From Rhodobacter sp. Har01 (lineage in GTDB: Bacteria; Pseudomonadota; Alphaproteobacteria; Rhodobacterales; Rhodobacteraceae), in assembly GCF_020564565.1 (NCBI RefSeq), contig NZ_JAJCTD010000006.1, positions 186,001 through 250,000 on the forward strand: DNA of 64,000 bases, given 5' to 3'. Shown here one piece after another: positions 56,019 through 64,000 of the stretch. Both the position numbers and the translations under genes were made by a program. The first letter of the stretch is position 1. Every line of letters starts with the position of its first letter. Under the pieces are notes generated by a model that was not told the origin of the DNA, did no database searches, and worked only from the letters and a program-made list of their open reading frames with translations.

Positions 56019-58006
56019 CAGCCGGGGCCCATGGTTTCGCAATCCATGCCGCGCGCGTGCAGACGGCGGCAGGCAAGGTTGGCCTGGTCTTCGGTCAGCC
56101 CCAGGAACGAGGCGCGGAAGGCCCCGCCCTTCTGGATGATCTTCTTCAGCCCGCCGTTCAGGGTGGCGCTTTCGGCCAGGCCGGTCTTCATCAGCGCCCG
56201 TTCGGCCTCGGCGCGCGACGAATAGGCGCCGACGGAGACGCCCCAGTGGCTGCCGCCCGAGGTGGACTTGGCGATCACCACAAGGTCTTCCTGCGCGGCG
56301 GATTCGGCAGGTGCCGCCTCGGCCATTTCGACCGGGTCGAAGATCGGCGCCTTGCGGGTGACCGGGGCCGGAGCGGCTTGGGCTGCATCGGGGGCCTCGG
56401 CGAGGACGGATTCGACGGCGGTCACTTGGCCAAGCGCGGGTTCGGCCGGTGCCGGCGGCGCTGCCGCCAGATCGGTCGCCACCGGGTCGGGCTGGACGGC
56501 GGGCTCGACGGCAGGCTCGACGGGCACGGACACCTCCTCCAGAACCGGCGCGACTGCAGCGACTTCGGAATCGGGCGGGGTGGCGGGCGCGGGGACCATG
56601 GCTTCGGGGCGGGGCTGCGGCCGGGCTTCGGCCAGCAACGGGTCGGCGGGCGCTTCGGCAAGGGCCAGCGCCTGGGCGTCCAGCGTGGCATCGGCCAGGG
56701 CCTGTTCCGGAGCCGGTGTCTCGGCCGGGATGGCGCCATCGGCCAGCGCCAGGGCCTGGGCCTCCAGGGTGCCCTCGGCCGCGGGCGCCGTCTCTACCAC
56801 GGCCAGCGGCTGATCTGCATCGGGCGCGGCTTCGGCCGCTTCGGCCAGATCCTGCGCCTGGGCGTCCAGCGTGCCCTCGGGGGCTGCGGTTGCCTCGGCC
56901 AGCGCGCTTTCCACGCCTGCGGCGATGGCCAGCGCCATGGCATCGGGAACCTCGGGCTGCGGCTCTTCGGCGGCGGCAACGGCCACGGCGGCCTCGACCC
57001 CGGCGGGATCGACGGCGCCACCGGTGGGCCGCGCCTTCGGTCGTGGCGACCGGATCACCTCGCCCGAGACGCGGATGGTCTTCGCCGCGCCGCCTTCGAC
57101 GTTCGGCTCGTCGATCTCGGGGGCGGCCGAGGCGACCAGCGCGTCATCCGGCACCGGCGCCGCCTCGGGCCGCTTTTCGCGCACGTTGCCCTTGGCAATG
57201 CCGAAGCCCATGTCCATCAGTTCCGCCATCTTGACGTTGCGGGCCGCGGTCGAGGTGCCGCCGAAGACGGTAGCGATGATGCGCTTGTTGCCGCGTTGCG
57301 CCGAGGCGGTCAGGTTGAAACCCGCGGCGACGGTGTAGCCGGTCTTGATGCCGTCGGCGCCTTCGTAGCTGTCCAGAAAGCGCGAGTTGGTGTTGGTGAC
57401 GGTGGCGATCCCGGCATCTGCGGTGCGGCGCGAGAAGATGTTGTAATACTGCGGGAAGTCGTAGAACAGGTGCCGCCCCAGGACGGTCATGTCGCGCGCG
57501 GTCGAAAGATGGCCCTCGGCGGTCAGGCCGTTCGGGTTCTTGAAGGTGGTGTTCTTCATCCCCAGCGCGCGGGCGGTCTTGGTCATCCGCTTGGCGAAAC
57601 CGGCCTGCGAGCCGCTGATGTGTTCGCCGATGGCGGTCGCCGCATCGTTGGCGGACTTCACCGCCGCGGCGCGGATCAGGTAGCGCATGGCGATCTTCTG
57701 CCCGGCCTTGAGGCCCAACCGGGAGGGCGGCTGCGCGGCGGCATTCTTCGAGATGGTCACCTTGGTGTCCAGCGACAGCCGGCCCGCCTCGATTTCCTGA
57801 AAGGCGATGTAGAGCGTCATCATCTTGGTCAGCGAGGCCGGATGCAGACGCGTGTCGGCGTTTTTCTCGTAGAGCGTCTCGCCGGTGCGCGCATCCATCA
57901 CGATGGCGGCATAGGGCGCAGACTGCGCCGGCGCGGCCAGGATGGCCGCAAAAAGCGCAAGGACGAACGAAAGGATGCGGATTGCCCGCCCGACCAGCGA
58001 TACCAC
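56018..58006 (-). CDS. D-alanyl-D-alanine carboxypeptidase with long linker and SPOR domain
   Basis: A 662-residue secreted PBP5-type protein. A signal peptide (about 1-30) precedes a DD-carboxypeptidase domain with SLTK (about 54), SAN (about 117) and KTG in DGIKTGYT (about 220). From about 280 to 585 there is a low-complexity linker rich in Ala, Glu and Pro that contains at least three copies of TL(D/E)AQALALA-like motif. A SPOR domain (about 590-660, WGVSVGAYSSRAEAERAL) ends the protein and should target it to septal denuded glycan. It trims the terminal D-Ala from stem peptides. It overlaps the FAH gene by ATGA. Confidence 0.9.
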   Translation of the reverse strand: MVSLVGRAIRILSFVLALFAAILAAPAQSAPYAAIVMDARTGETLYEKNADTRLHPASLTKMMTLYIAFQEIEAGRLSLDTKVTISKNAAAQPPSRLGLKAGQKIAMRYLIRAAAVKSANDAATAIGEHISGSQAGFAKRMTKTARALGMKNTTFKNPNGLTAEGHLSTARDMTVLGRHLFYDFPQYYNIFSRRTADAGIATVTNTNSRFLDSYEGADGIKTGYTVAAGFNLTASAQRGNKRIIATVFGGTSTAARNVKMAELMDMGFGIAKGNVREKRPEAAPVPDDALVASAAPEIDEPNVEGGAAKTIRVSGEVIRSPRPKARPTGGAVDPAGVEAAVAVAAAEEPQPEVPDAMALAIAAGVESALAEATAAPEGTLDAQAQDLAEAAEAAPDADQPLAVVETAPAAEGTLEAQALALADGAIPAETPAPEQALADATLDAQALALAEAPADPLLAEARPQPRPEAMVPAPATPPDSEVAAVAPVLEEVSVPVEPAVEPAVQPDPVATDLAAAPPAPAEPALGQVTAVESVLAEAPDAAQAAPAPVTRKAPIFDPVEMAEAAPAESAAQEDLVVIAKSTSGGSHWGVSVGAYSSRAEAERALMKTGLAESATLNGGLKKIIQKGGAFRASFLGLTEDQANLACRRLHARGMDCETMGPG

Positions 58007-58279
58007 GTCGCCTATCCCTTTGCCTGTGTCGGGCCCCTTTGCGGGACCTCATTTCTGCCGTCGATCACGCTAGCACAGTGGTCCGTGACAGAAAACCCGG
58101 ATTTTCCAAAGGCTTTGGGGGAATTCCTCACCTTGTGGCTGGGAAGCTTCACCCGGCCTTTGCCGGGGCAAAGATGTTGCGGGAAAACATGCGCGCACCG
58201 CTACCCCTAGGGCAAGGTGCCGGGCCTGGCCAAGATCTGCGCGGTCGCTTGTCCGCCGGCCCCGGTCGGCTGCGCGGCG

Positions 58280-59005
58280 CTATCCTGCCAATGCTGCCAG
58301 ATGCCCCGGCAGGCCGGTCAGGCTGTCCAGCCGGGCATAGCGCGGATGGCCCACCGGTTCGTCCGCGGCCTCGAGCGCCCAGGTCAGGCCATGCGGCACA
58401 TAGACGCCGAAGCCGCCGGCCTCGATCGGCGGCAAGACGTCGGACTTGAGCGAATTGCCGACCATCAGCGCCTGTGCCGGCCCGCTGCCATGGCGTGCGA
58501 AGACCCGGGCATAGGTCTCGGCGGTCTTGTCCGAGACGATCTCGACCGCGTCGAACAGGTCCCCCAGGCCCGATTGCGCCAGCTTGCGTTCCTGGTGCAA
58601 CAGGTCGCCCTTGGTCACCAGAACCAGCCGGAACGCCCCGGCCAGCGCCGCGACCGTTGCCTGCGCGCCGTCGATCAGTTCGACCGGGTGGTCCAGCATC
58701 GCCCGACCGGCGCCCAGCAGTTCCGAGATCACGGCGGCCGGCACGCGGCCTTCGGTCACTTCGATGGCGGTTTCGATCATCGACAGGGTGAAGCCCTTCA
58801 CGCCAAAGCCGTAGGCGCCGATGTTGCGGCGCTCGGCGGCCAGCAGGCGGTCATGCAGGTGGTCCGGCGCGGCATAGGGGGCCAGCAGGTCGGCGAAACG
58901 ATCCTGGGTCAGCCGGAAGTAGGCCTCGTTCTGCCAGAGCGTGTCGTCGGCATCGAATCCGATGGTGGTGATCATGTGCGGCCCCTTGTTGACACTTCTG
59001 TGCAT
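58280..59005 (-). CDS. HAD-family hydrolase
   Basis: A 241-residue HAD protein. Motif [16 protein letters not shown] has the DxDxT pattern, motif [10 protein letters not shown], motif [14 protein letters not shown] and motif [14 protein letters not shown]. The helical cap has FADLL...[23 protein letters not shown]. Related proteins act on nucleotides or sugar phosphates; no substrate can be named. It diverges from clpS, with about 100 bases between the starts. Confidence 0.87.
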   Translation of the reverse strand: MHRSVNKGPHMITTIGFDADDTLWQNEAYFRLTQDRFADLLAPYAAPDHLHDRLLAAERRNIGAYGFGVKGFTLSMIETAIEVTEGRVPAAVISELLGAGRAMLDHPVELIDGAQATVAALAGAFRLVLVTKGDLLHQERKLAQSGLGDLFDAVEIVSDKTAETYARVFARHGSGPAQALMVGNSLKSDVLPPIEAGGFGVYVPHGLTWALEAADEPVGHPRYARLDSLTGLPGHLAALAG

Positions 59006-59111
59006 CGGGACCGGAACCGGCGCAATCCCGCCCTCTTTTCGTTTGGGCGAAAACCGCTATATTTCCGTTATCTTCCTCGCGCGCCGAATCCCTCAGACGG
59101 AGCTGCTCACA

Positions 59112-59465
59112 GTGTTGCATCGCCCCCACACCCTGTCCGACAAGCCGGATGGCCCCGGGCGGGATGGCGGCAACGACACGCGCGTGTTGACCAAGCCGAA
59201 GACCAAGACGCAGCGCCCGCCGATGTACAAGGTGATGCTGCTGAACGACGACTACACGCCGATGGAGTTCGTCGTGCATGTGCTGGAACGGTTCTTCGGG
59301 ATGAGCCATGCGCAGGCCTTCGACATCATGCTGACGGTGCACAAGAAGGGCCTGGCGGTGGTGGGCGTGTTCAGCTTCGAGGTGGCGGAAACCAAGGTGG
59401 CGCAGGTGATGGATTTCGCGCGCCGCCACCAGCATCCGCTGCAATGCACCATGGAAAAGGATTAG
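59112..59465 (+). CDS. clpS: ATP-dependent Clp protease adaptor ClpS
   Basis: A 117-residue adaptor, starting with GTG at 59112 after GGAG; TTG at 59115 is an alternative. An acidic flexible N-terminus (about 1-33) is followed by [20 protein letters not shown], the N-degron pocket residues in the NDDYTPMEF and HVLERFFGM blocks, and [20 protein letters not shown]. It hands N-end-rule substrates to ClpA. A clpA gene would be expected next to it in many genomes but is not here. Confidence 0.93.
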   Translation: MLHRPHTLSDKPDGPGRDGGNDTRVLTKPKTKTQRPPMYKVMLLNDDYTPMEFVVHVLERFFGMSHAQAFDIMLTVHKKGLAVVGVFSFEVAETKVAQVMDFARRHQHPLQCTMEKD

Positions 59466-59483
59466 GGCGCGCGGCGCCTGCCC

Positions 59484-60470
59484 ATGCGATCTGCCCGGTT
59501 GGAAATGGCGCTGCAAGACGGCGCCCTGGTATTGCCGCCCGAGGGGCGGATTGCCGTTTACCGCCCGCAGGCGGGCGATGACCTTGGCGCCCTGCCGCAG
59601 GACCGGGTGGTGGTGCTGACCGGGTTCCTGCCCGACCACGAGGCTTTGAAGGCCCGCGGCCATGCGGTGGACCCCGCGCCGCCCTATGCCGCCGCGATGG
59701 TCTGCCTGCCGCGGTCGCGCGACCACGCCCGCGCGCTGCTGGCGCAGGCGGCGGCCGAGGTGGTGCCGGGCGGCCCGGTTGTCGTGGACGGCCAGAAGCA
59801 CGACGGAATCGACAGCGCGATCAAGGATTTGCGGGCGCGCGTGGCGCTGGGTCCGGCGCTGTCCAAGGCACATGGCAAGCTGGCGGTGTTCCCGGCCGGT
59901 CCGGGGCTTGAGGATTGGGCAGCACAGCCCCGCACGGTCGAGGGCGGCTTTGTCACCCGGCCCGGGGTGTTCTCGGCCGACGGGCCGGACCGCGGCTCGG
60001 CTCTGCTGGCAGCCGCCCTGCCGGCCAAGCTGGGCCCCAAGGTGGTGGACCTGGGCGCCGGCTGGGGCTACCTGTCGCATGCGGTGCTGTCGCGCGAGGG
60101 CGTCAAGCGGCTGGATGTGGTCGAGGCCGAGGCCGACGCGCTGGCCTGCGCCCGCGAGAACCTGCCCGACCCGCGCGCCCGCTTCCACTGGGCCGACGCC
60201 ACCACCTTCCGGCCCGAATCCCTTGTGGAAACGGTGGTCTGCAACCCGCCCTTCCATACCACCCGGGCCGCCGACCCTGGCCTGGGCGCGGCCTTCATTG
60301 CCGCTGCCCGGCGGATGCTGGCCCCCGATGGCGCGCTGTGGCTGGTGGCCAACCGGCACCTGCCCTATGATGCCGCCCTGAAGGAGCACTTCCTCATGGT
60401 CGAAGACATTGGCGGCGATGCCGCCTTTCGCCTGATCCGCGCCGCGGCGCCGAAGCGCCCGGCCCGCTGA
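59484..60470 (+). CDS. RsmC-like class I SAM methyltransferase
   Basis: A 328-residue protein of the RsmC/RsmD type with two halves. The N-terminal half (about 1-140) is a degenerate methyltransferase fold; the C-terminal half has the SAM loop VVDLGAGWGYLSHAVL (about 192) and the catalytic NPPFH (about 254), the mark of N2-guanine methyltransferases. It most likely methylates 16S rRNA G1207 as RsmC. The spacing to clpS is 18 bases and to the next gene 20, so one operon is plausible. Confidence 0.88.
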   Translation: MRSARLEMALQDGALVLPPEGRIAVYRPQAGDDLGALPQDRVVVLTGFLPDHEALKARGHAVDPAPPYAAAMVCLPRSRDHARALLAQAAAEVVPGGPVVVDGQKHDGIDSAIKDLRARVALGPALSKAHGKLAVFPAGPGLEDWAAQPRTVEGGFVTRPGVFSADGPDRGSALLAAALPAKLGPKVVDLGAGWGYLSHAVLSREGVKRLDVVEAEADALACARENLPDPRARFHWADATTFRPESLVETVVCNPPFHTTRAADPGLGAAFIAAARRMLAPDGALWLVANRHLPYDAALKEHFLMVEDIGGDAAFRLIRAAAPKRPAR

Positions 60471-60490
60471 CCCCCCCTTTCGGAGTTCTC

Positions 60491-61303
60491 ATGAGCTTTA
60501 CCGTATCCGGCAAGACCGCCATCGTGACCGGCGCTGCCAATGGTCTGGGCCTGGCCATTGCCCGGCACCTGGTCGACAAGGGCGCCAGCGTGATGTTCGC
60601 GGACATTGACGAGACCCGGCTTGACGCCGAAGTGGGTGACGAGGCGCGCTCGGAAGGTCCGGTGCGGATGTTCGCGGGCGACCTGACCCAGAAGCTGACG
60701 ATCGCCAACCTGTTGTCGGCCACCCATGACGCCTTCGACAGGGTCGACATCCTGGTGAACGCCAGCCGCCGGGTGGTGCGGGCCGATGCGATGAACCCCG
60801 ACGAGGACGGGGTCGAGGCGATGTGGCAGCAGAACGTGCTGACCGCGCTGCGCATGACGCAGATGACGGCGAAGCGGATGATCCAGACCGCCGAACGCAG
60901 CGGCGTCGAGCCGGGGATGCCGATCGGCTCGATCATCAACCTGTCGTCCATTGCGTCCTGCCGGGTGCAGCCGCGGCTCTTGGCCTATTCCATGGCCGCG
61001 GCGGCCATCGAGCAGATGACGCGGACGCTTGCCGTGGTGCTGGCGCCGCAGGGCATTCGGGTCAATGCGGTTTCCTTTGGCAGCGTGATGAGCGCCAGCC
61101 TGCAGACCGCCCTGAAGGAAGAGCCCGAGTATCGCGCCCGGATCGAGGCCGGCACGCCGATGGGCCGCATCGCCGGGCCGGACGAACTGGCCGAGACGGT
61201 GCAATACCTGGCCGCCGACGCCTCGCGCTTTGTCACCGGGCAGGTGCTGACGGTGGATGGCGGGCGGGCTTTGCTGGACGTGGTCGCCGCCCCGGCGTTC
61301 TAG
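60491..61303 (+). CDS. Atypical short-chain dehydrogenase/reductase, catalytic Lys absent
   Basis: A 270-residue SDR fold. The cofactor motif TGAANGLGLAIA (TGxxxGxG) is present near residue 13, and the Ser of the tetrad is in NLSSIAS. But the YxxxK motif reads YSMAA (about 160), so the catalytic lysine is replaced by Ala, and NNAG is altered to NASRR. The C-terminal part is normal (GIRVNAVSFGSVMSA, GQVLTVDGG). It may be non-catalytic or use a different mechanism. Between the RsmC-like gene and a lipoprotein gene. Confidence 0.87.
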   Translation: MSFTVSGKTAIVTGAANGLGLAIARHLVDKGASVMFADIDETRLDAEVGDEARSEGPVRMFAGDLTQKLTIANLLSATHDAFDRVDILVNASRRVVRADAMNPDEDGVEAMWQQNVLTALRMTQMTAKRMIQTAERSGVEPGMPIGSIINLSSIASCRVQPRLLAYSMAAAAIEQMTRTLAVVLAPQGIRVNAVSFGSVMSASLQTALKEEPEYRARIEAGTPMGRIAGPDELAETVQYLAADASRFVTGQVLTVDGGRALLDVVAAPAF

Positions 61304-61306
61304 GGC

Positions 61307-61708
61307 CTACTCGGGAAACTCTGCCCGGCATTGCGCGATGCCCGGTTCGGACGCGCGCGCCAGTTGGCGCCGCTTGGCCTTGAGCTGGTCAAGCGTCCTG
61401 GCTTCGGCCGCGAGGTCGATCGCCTTTGGCCGGGTCAGGGTCTCTTCGCGCGTGTCGCGGCAGGTGCCGGCGACGGGCGGCGGGGAGGGGTTCTCGGGCG
61501 TGGGCTTGCCAGGGCGCAGGCAGGGTTCGAACACCGGGAAGGAAACGGTATATTCCTCATAGGCATAGCCTCGGGCGAGGTTGCCTTCGGCCTCGGCGAT
61601 CAGCTTGTCCACGGTGCGCAGGTCGCGGGTGACGCGGGCGATGCACTGCTCTTGCGGGGTGCCGCAGGCAACCAGCAGGGCGAGGACGGGAAAGGACAGG
61701 CGCTTCAT
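61307..61708 (-). CDS. Small putative lipoprotein of unknown function
   Basis: A 133-residue protein. The start at 61708 gives a lipoprotein signal peptide (MKRLSFPVLALLVACGT) with a lipobox Cys at about residue 15. The mature part has three other cysteines (EQCIAR, EPCLRPG, GTCRDT) plus one near the end (IAQCRAEF), a helical charged stretch and a proline-rich loop. I do not recognise the family. It ends tail-to-tail with the SDR gene, 3 bases apart. Confidence 0.75.
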   Translation of the reverse strand: MKRLSFPVLALLVACGTPQEQCIARVTRDLRTVDKLIAEAEGNLARGYAYEEYTVSFPVFEPCLRPGKPTPENPSPPPVAGTCRDTREETLTRPKAIDLAAEARTLDQLKAKRRQLARASEPGIAQCRAEFPE

Positions 61709-61835
61709 GATCGGGAATCCGGGATGCCTAGGACTGCGGTCAGGGTAAACCTTTGCGAACGATATGCCAAAGCGGTTGGAAGCCGCAGCCGGGTTTGCTA
61801 GGCAAGGGGGCCAGCCGGGGGGAAGGGGCCAGCCG

Positions 61836-62702
61836 ATGAGTGACGACATGGACGACCGAAAGGCCCGCGCGGCGGCCTGGTTCAAGGAGTTGCGCGACCG
61901 CATCGTGGCGGCGTTCGAGGGTCTGGAGGACCGCTTCGACGGCCCCGGCGCGGCGGGCCGGTTCGAGGTGACGCCCACCACAAGGGCCGAGGGCGGCGGC
62001 GGCGGGATCATGTCGGTGATGCGCGGCGGCCGGGTGTTCGAGAAGGTCGGCGTCAACTGGTCGGCGGTTCACGGCAGCCTGGGTGAGCGGGCGCAAAGGG
62101 CGATGGCGGCGCGCGGCGTGCCCGGCATGGCCGATGACCCGCGCTTCTGGGCCAGTGGAATTTCGCTTGTGGCTCATATGGTTAACCCCCATTGCCCGGC
62201 CGTTCACATGAACACCCGGATGTTCTGGACCCCGGGCGCCTGGTGGTTCGGCGGCGGGTCGGACCTGAACCCCTGTCTGGAGTACGCCGAGGATACCGCG
62301 GCCTTTCACGCCGAGATGCAGGCCGCCTGCGATGCCCATTCGCCGGACTATTACCCCCGCTTCAAGGCCTGGGCGGACGAGTATTTCTTCGTGCCGCACC
62401 GGGGCCGGGCGCGGGGGGTGGGGGGCATCTTCTATGATGACCTGAACACCGGAGATTGGGAGGCCGACTTTGCCTTTACCCAGGCCGTCGGCAGTGCCTT
62501 CCTGCCGGCGTTCCTGCCGGTGACCGAGCGCCGGCTTGGCACGCCGTGGAGCGAGGCCGACCGCGAGGCGCAGCTGGTGCACCGCGGCCTCTATGCCGAG
62601 TACAATCTGGTCTACGACCGGGGCACCAAGTTCGGGCTGGAGACCGGCCACGACGCGAATGCGGTGCTGATGAGCCTGCCGCCGGTGGCGAAATGGCCGT
62701 GA
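61836..62702 (+). CDS. hemF: Oxygen-dependent coproporphyrinogen III oxidase
   Basis: A 288-residue HemF of normal length. Signature blocks are GGGGGIMSVMRGGRVFEK, VNPHCPAVHMNTRMF, WWFGGGSDLNPCL, GIFYDDLN and REAQLVHRGLYAEYNLVYDRGTKFGL (in part). It carries out the oxygen-requiring version of the step done by HemN. The start at 61836 is followed by many acidic and basic residues and has AAGGGG about 8 bases upstream. No FNR box is nearby. Confidence 0.95.
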   Translation: MSDDMDDRKARAAAWFKELRDRIVAAFEGLEDRFDGPGAAGRFEVTPTTRAEGGGGGIMSVMRGGRVFEKVGVNWSAVHGSLGERAQRAMAARGVPGMADDPRFWASGISLVAHMVNPHCPAVHMNTRMFWTPGAWWFGGGSDLNPCLEYAEDTAAFHAEMQAACDAHSPDYYPRFKAWADEYFFVPHRGRARGVGGIFYDDLNTGDWEADFAFTQAVGSAFLPAFLPVTERRLGTPWSEADREAQLVHRGLYAEYNLVYDRGTKFGLETGHDANAVLMSLPPVAKWP

Positions 62703-62853
62703 CCGGCGTGCGCCAGGTCAATCCTTTGGGGCCGCAAGGAATTTCGGGTATGACCCGGGTTTGCACCACGCAGGGCTGACTTATGGCAGGCGTCGGGCTG
62801 TTGCGGCCGCAAGGGAGGCGTCAACAACTGCCGCGACTCAGGGGAATCGGACC

Positions 62854-63207
62854 ATGGCAGACATCACCATAAACGCCGCCTATGGCTCGGTTGTCGAGGA
62901 CGAGGGCCTGTTGTTCGTGGGCTTTGCCGAGGGTGAGGAGGCCGACGAGGGCTATGTGCTGTTCCGCCAGCCGCTGGGCGGCGGGCCGGTCTGGTTCGAG
63001 GTGAGCGACGAAGCCTTTGGCGCGGAAGATGCGGTGGCGGCGGTCGAGGCAGGGCCCGGGGGCCTTGAGATCACCCTGCGCCCGGACAAGGTGGCGGCCT
63101 TCGGCTGGGCCGCGGCGGTGGCGGTACGGATCGGGCCGGACTGCGAGGATGCCGGTCCGGCGCTGGCGGCCCTGCGCGGGATGCTGGGGTCGCGGTTTCG
63201 GGGCTGA
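62854..63207 (+). CDS. Small protein of unknown function
   Basis: A 117-residue acidic protein starting at 62854 after GGGGAATCGG. It begins ADITINAAYGSVVEDEGL and has alternating strands: VLFRQPLGGGPVWFEVSDEA, GGLEITLRPD and AVRIGPDCEDAGP. The pattern of strands with a final helix (ALAALRGML) vaguely recalls immunity-protein 10-like folds, but I cannot support that. It lies between hemF and an EamA exporter. Confidence 0.7.
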   Translation: MADITINAAYGSVVEDEGLLFVGFAEGEEADEGYVLFRQPLGGGPVWFEVSDEAFGAEDAVAAVEAGPGGLEITLRPDKVAAFGWAAAVAVRIGPDCEDAGPALAALRGMLGSRFRG

Positions 63208-63208
63208 G

Positions 63209-64000
63209 TCAGGGCGAGACGCGCAGGAGAAGGGCGACCCCGGCCAGCAGGACGACCATGCCCAGCAGTTGTCGGGACGTCGTGCGCTGGCCGAAGACCA
63301 GAGCCGAGACGGCGACGGCGAAGATCACCTCGACCAGCGCCAGGGTGCGGACGTTGGCCGCCGAGGTCAGCGAAAAGGCGATGAACCAGCAGGCCGAGGC
63401 GAAGGCGCCAAGGAAGCCCGCGGCCAGCGAAGGGCGCCACGCGGAGAGGGCGCCGGTCAGGGCCTTGCGGTCCTTGAAGGCCAGCCAGAGGGCCAGGGTC
63501 AGGGTCTGGATCGTCAGCGACAGCACAAGGATGGTCAACGCGCGGATCAGGAAGCTGCCCTCGGGCAGCGACACGATGCCGCCGCGAAAGCCGATGGCCG
63601 ACAGGCCGAAGGCAAGGCCGGAGAGGAGGCCCATCGCGGCCGGGCCGGTTTCGGCGAACATCGCGCGGCCGAGGCCGGGTTTCAGGCTCAGGACAAGCAC
63701 GCCGAGGACGGCGACCGCGATGGCGCCCAGCATCGGCAGAGTCAGCGGGTCGCCCAGCAAGGCCCAGCCGACGAAGGCCACCAGGACGGGTTCCACCTTG
63801 AGCCAGGCGGTGGTGGTGCCGAAGGCCTGGGATCGCATGACCTGCAGCATCAGCGCGGTGCCGGCGATCTGCATCAGCGCGCCCATCAGGGTGAAGCCAA
63901 GGGCGCGCGGCGGCAGGGCGGGAAGGGCTTCGCCGGTCTGCCAGAGGGCGAGCGTCAGAAAGCCGCAGGCGAAGGGCAGGCCGAACAGGAAGCGGACGTT
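63209..64000 (-). CDS. EamA / drug-metabolite exporter family protein, N-terminus outside window
   Basis: An inner-membrane protein whose frame is open through the last base, so its 5' end is missing; 263 residues are visible. It has the EamA repeat with WLKVEPVLVAFVGWALLGDPLTL in the first half and ALVEVIFAVAVSALVFGQRTTSR in the second (both in part), each ending in a G-rich span. Methionine at 63886 is internal, not the start. The second exporter of this superfamily in the window; substrate unknown. Confidence 0.85.
   Translation of the reverse strand, partial: NVRFLFGLPFACGFLTLALWQTGEALPALPPRALGFTLMGALMQIAGTALMLQVMRSQAFGTTTAWLKVEPVLVAFVGWALLGDPLTLPMLGAIAVAVLGVLVLSLKPGLGRAMFAETGPAAMGLLSGLAFGLSAIGFRGGIVSLPEGSFLIRALTILVLSLTIQTLTLALWLAFKDRKALTGALSAWRPSLAAGFLGAFASACWFIAFSLTSAANVRTLALVEVIFAVAVSALVFGQRTTSRQLLGMVVLLAGVALLLRVSP

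Overview
The window is GC-rich chromosomal DNA from an alphaproteobacterium, most likely a Rhodobacter-group member of the Rhodobacterales. The main evidence is the hemN-fnrL pair, the complete ccoNOQP-ccoGHIS set with FNR boxes of the TTGAT-N4-ATCAA type, a YejABEF-type transporter, a membrane-anchored cytochrome cy, a carboxypeptidase with a SPOR domain, and two families of short palindromic repeats just downstream of stop codons. Genes are dense, often overlap by ATGA or GTGA, and several start with GTG or TTG. I see no rRNA, tRNA, CRISPR array or complete insertion sequence.

Layout. 1-12 kb: an OmpA-domain protein (cut by the window edge), a LysR regulator, a FadH-type flavoenzyme, a translationally coupled block (ferredoxin-reductase-like flavoprotein, rsmD, small membrane protein, HAD phosphatase), a peroxiredoxin, a pterin dehydratase, a glutathione transferase, an acyltransferase, a glycerophosphodiesterase and RidA. 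11.6-27 kb: mlaA-mlaC, a class A penicillin-binding protein, glnK-amtB with a clear terminator, a secreted protease, an aromatic aminotransferase, a mercaptopyruvate sulfurtransferase, smpB, a potassium-channel-like protein, a Hint-domain protein, an EamA exporter, dapA and a soluble lytic transglycosylase. 27-39.6 kb: a CpdB-type nucleotidase, nudC, pheA divergent from cytochrome cy, and yejABEF followed by a coupled glycosyltransferase.

39.8-55.3 kb is a microaerobic respiration region. hemN and fnrL diverge around a perfect FNR box. uspA and ccoN diverge around two FNR boxes, and ccoG has its own. ccoNOQP encodes cbb3 cytochrome oxidase; ccoGHIS encodes its copper delivery and assembly factors. 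Cytochrome cy, elsewhere in the window, is a plausible electron donor to it. Between fnrL and uspA lies a 2.5-kb insertion zone: a Mu-like prophage remnant (a CI-type repressor facing a small Cro/Ner-like protein, then a truncated and frameshifted transposase), a 12-bp tandem repeat, and an orphan MttB-family methyltransferase without a pyrrolysine codon.

55.4-64 kb: a fumarylacetoacetase-family hydrolase, a D-Ala-D-Ala carboxypeptidase with a long repetitive linker and SPOR domain, a HAD hydrolase, clpS, an RsmC-like methyltransferase, a short-chain dehydrogenase lacking its catalytic lysine, a small lipoprotein, oxygen-dependent hemF, a small unknown protein and an EamA exporter cut by the edge. 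With hemN and hemF both present, the organism can make haem with or without oxygen.
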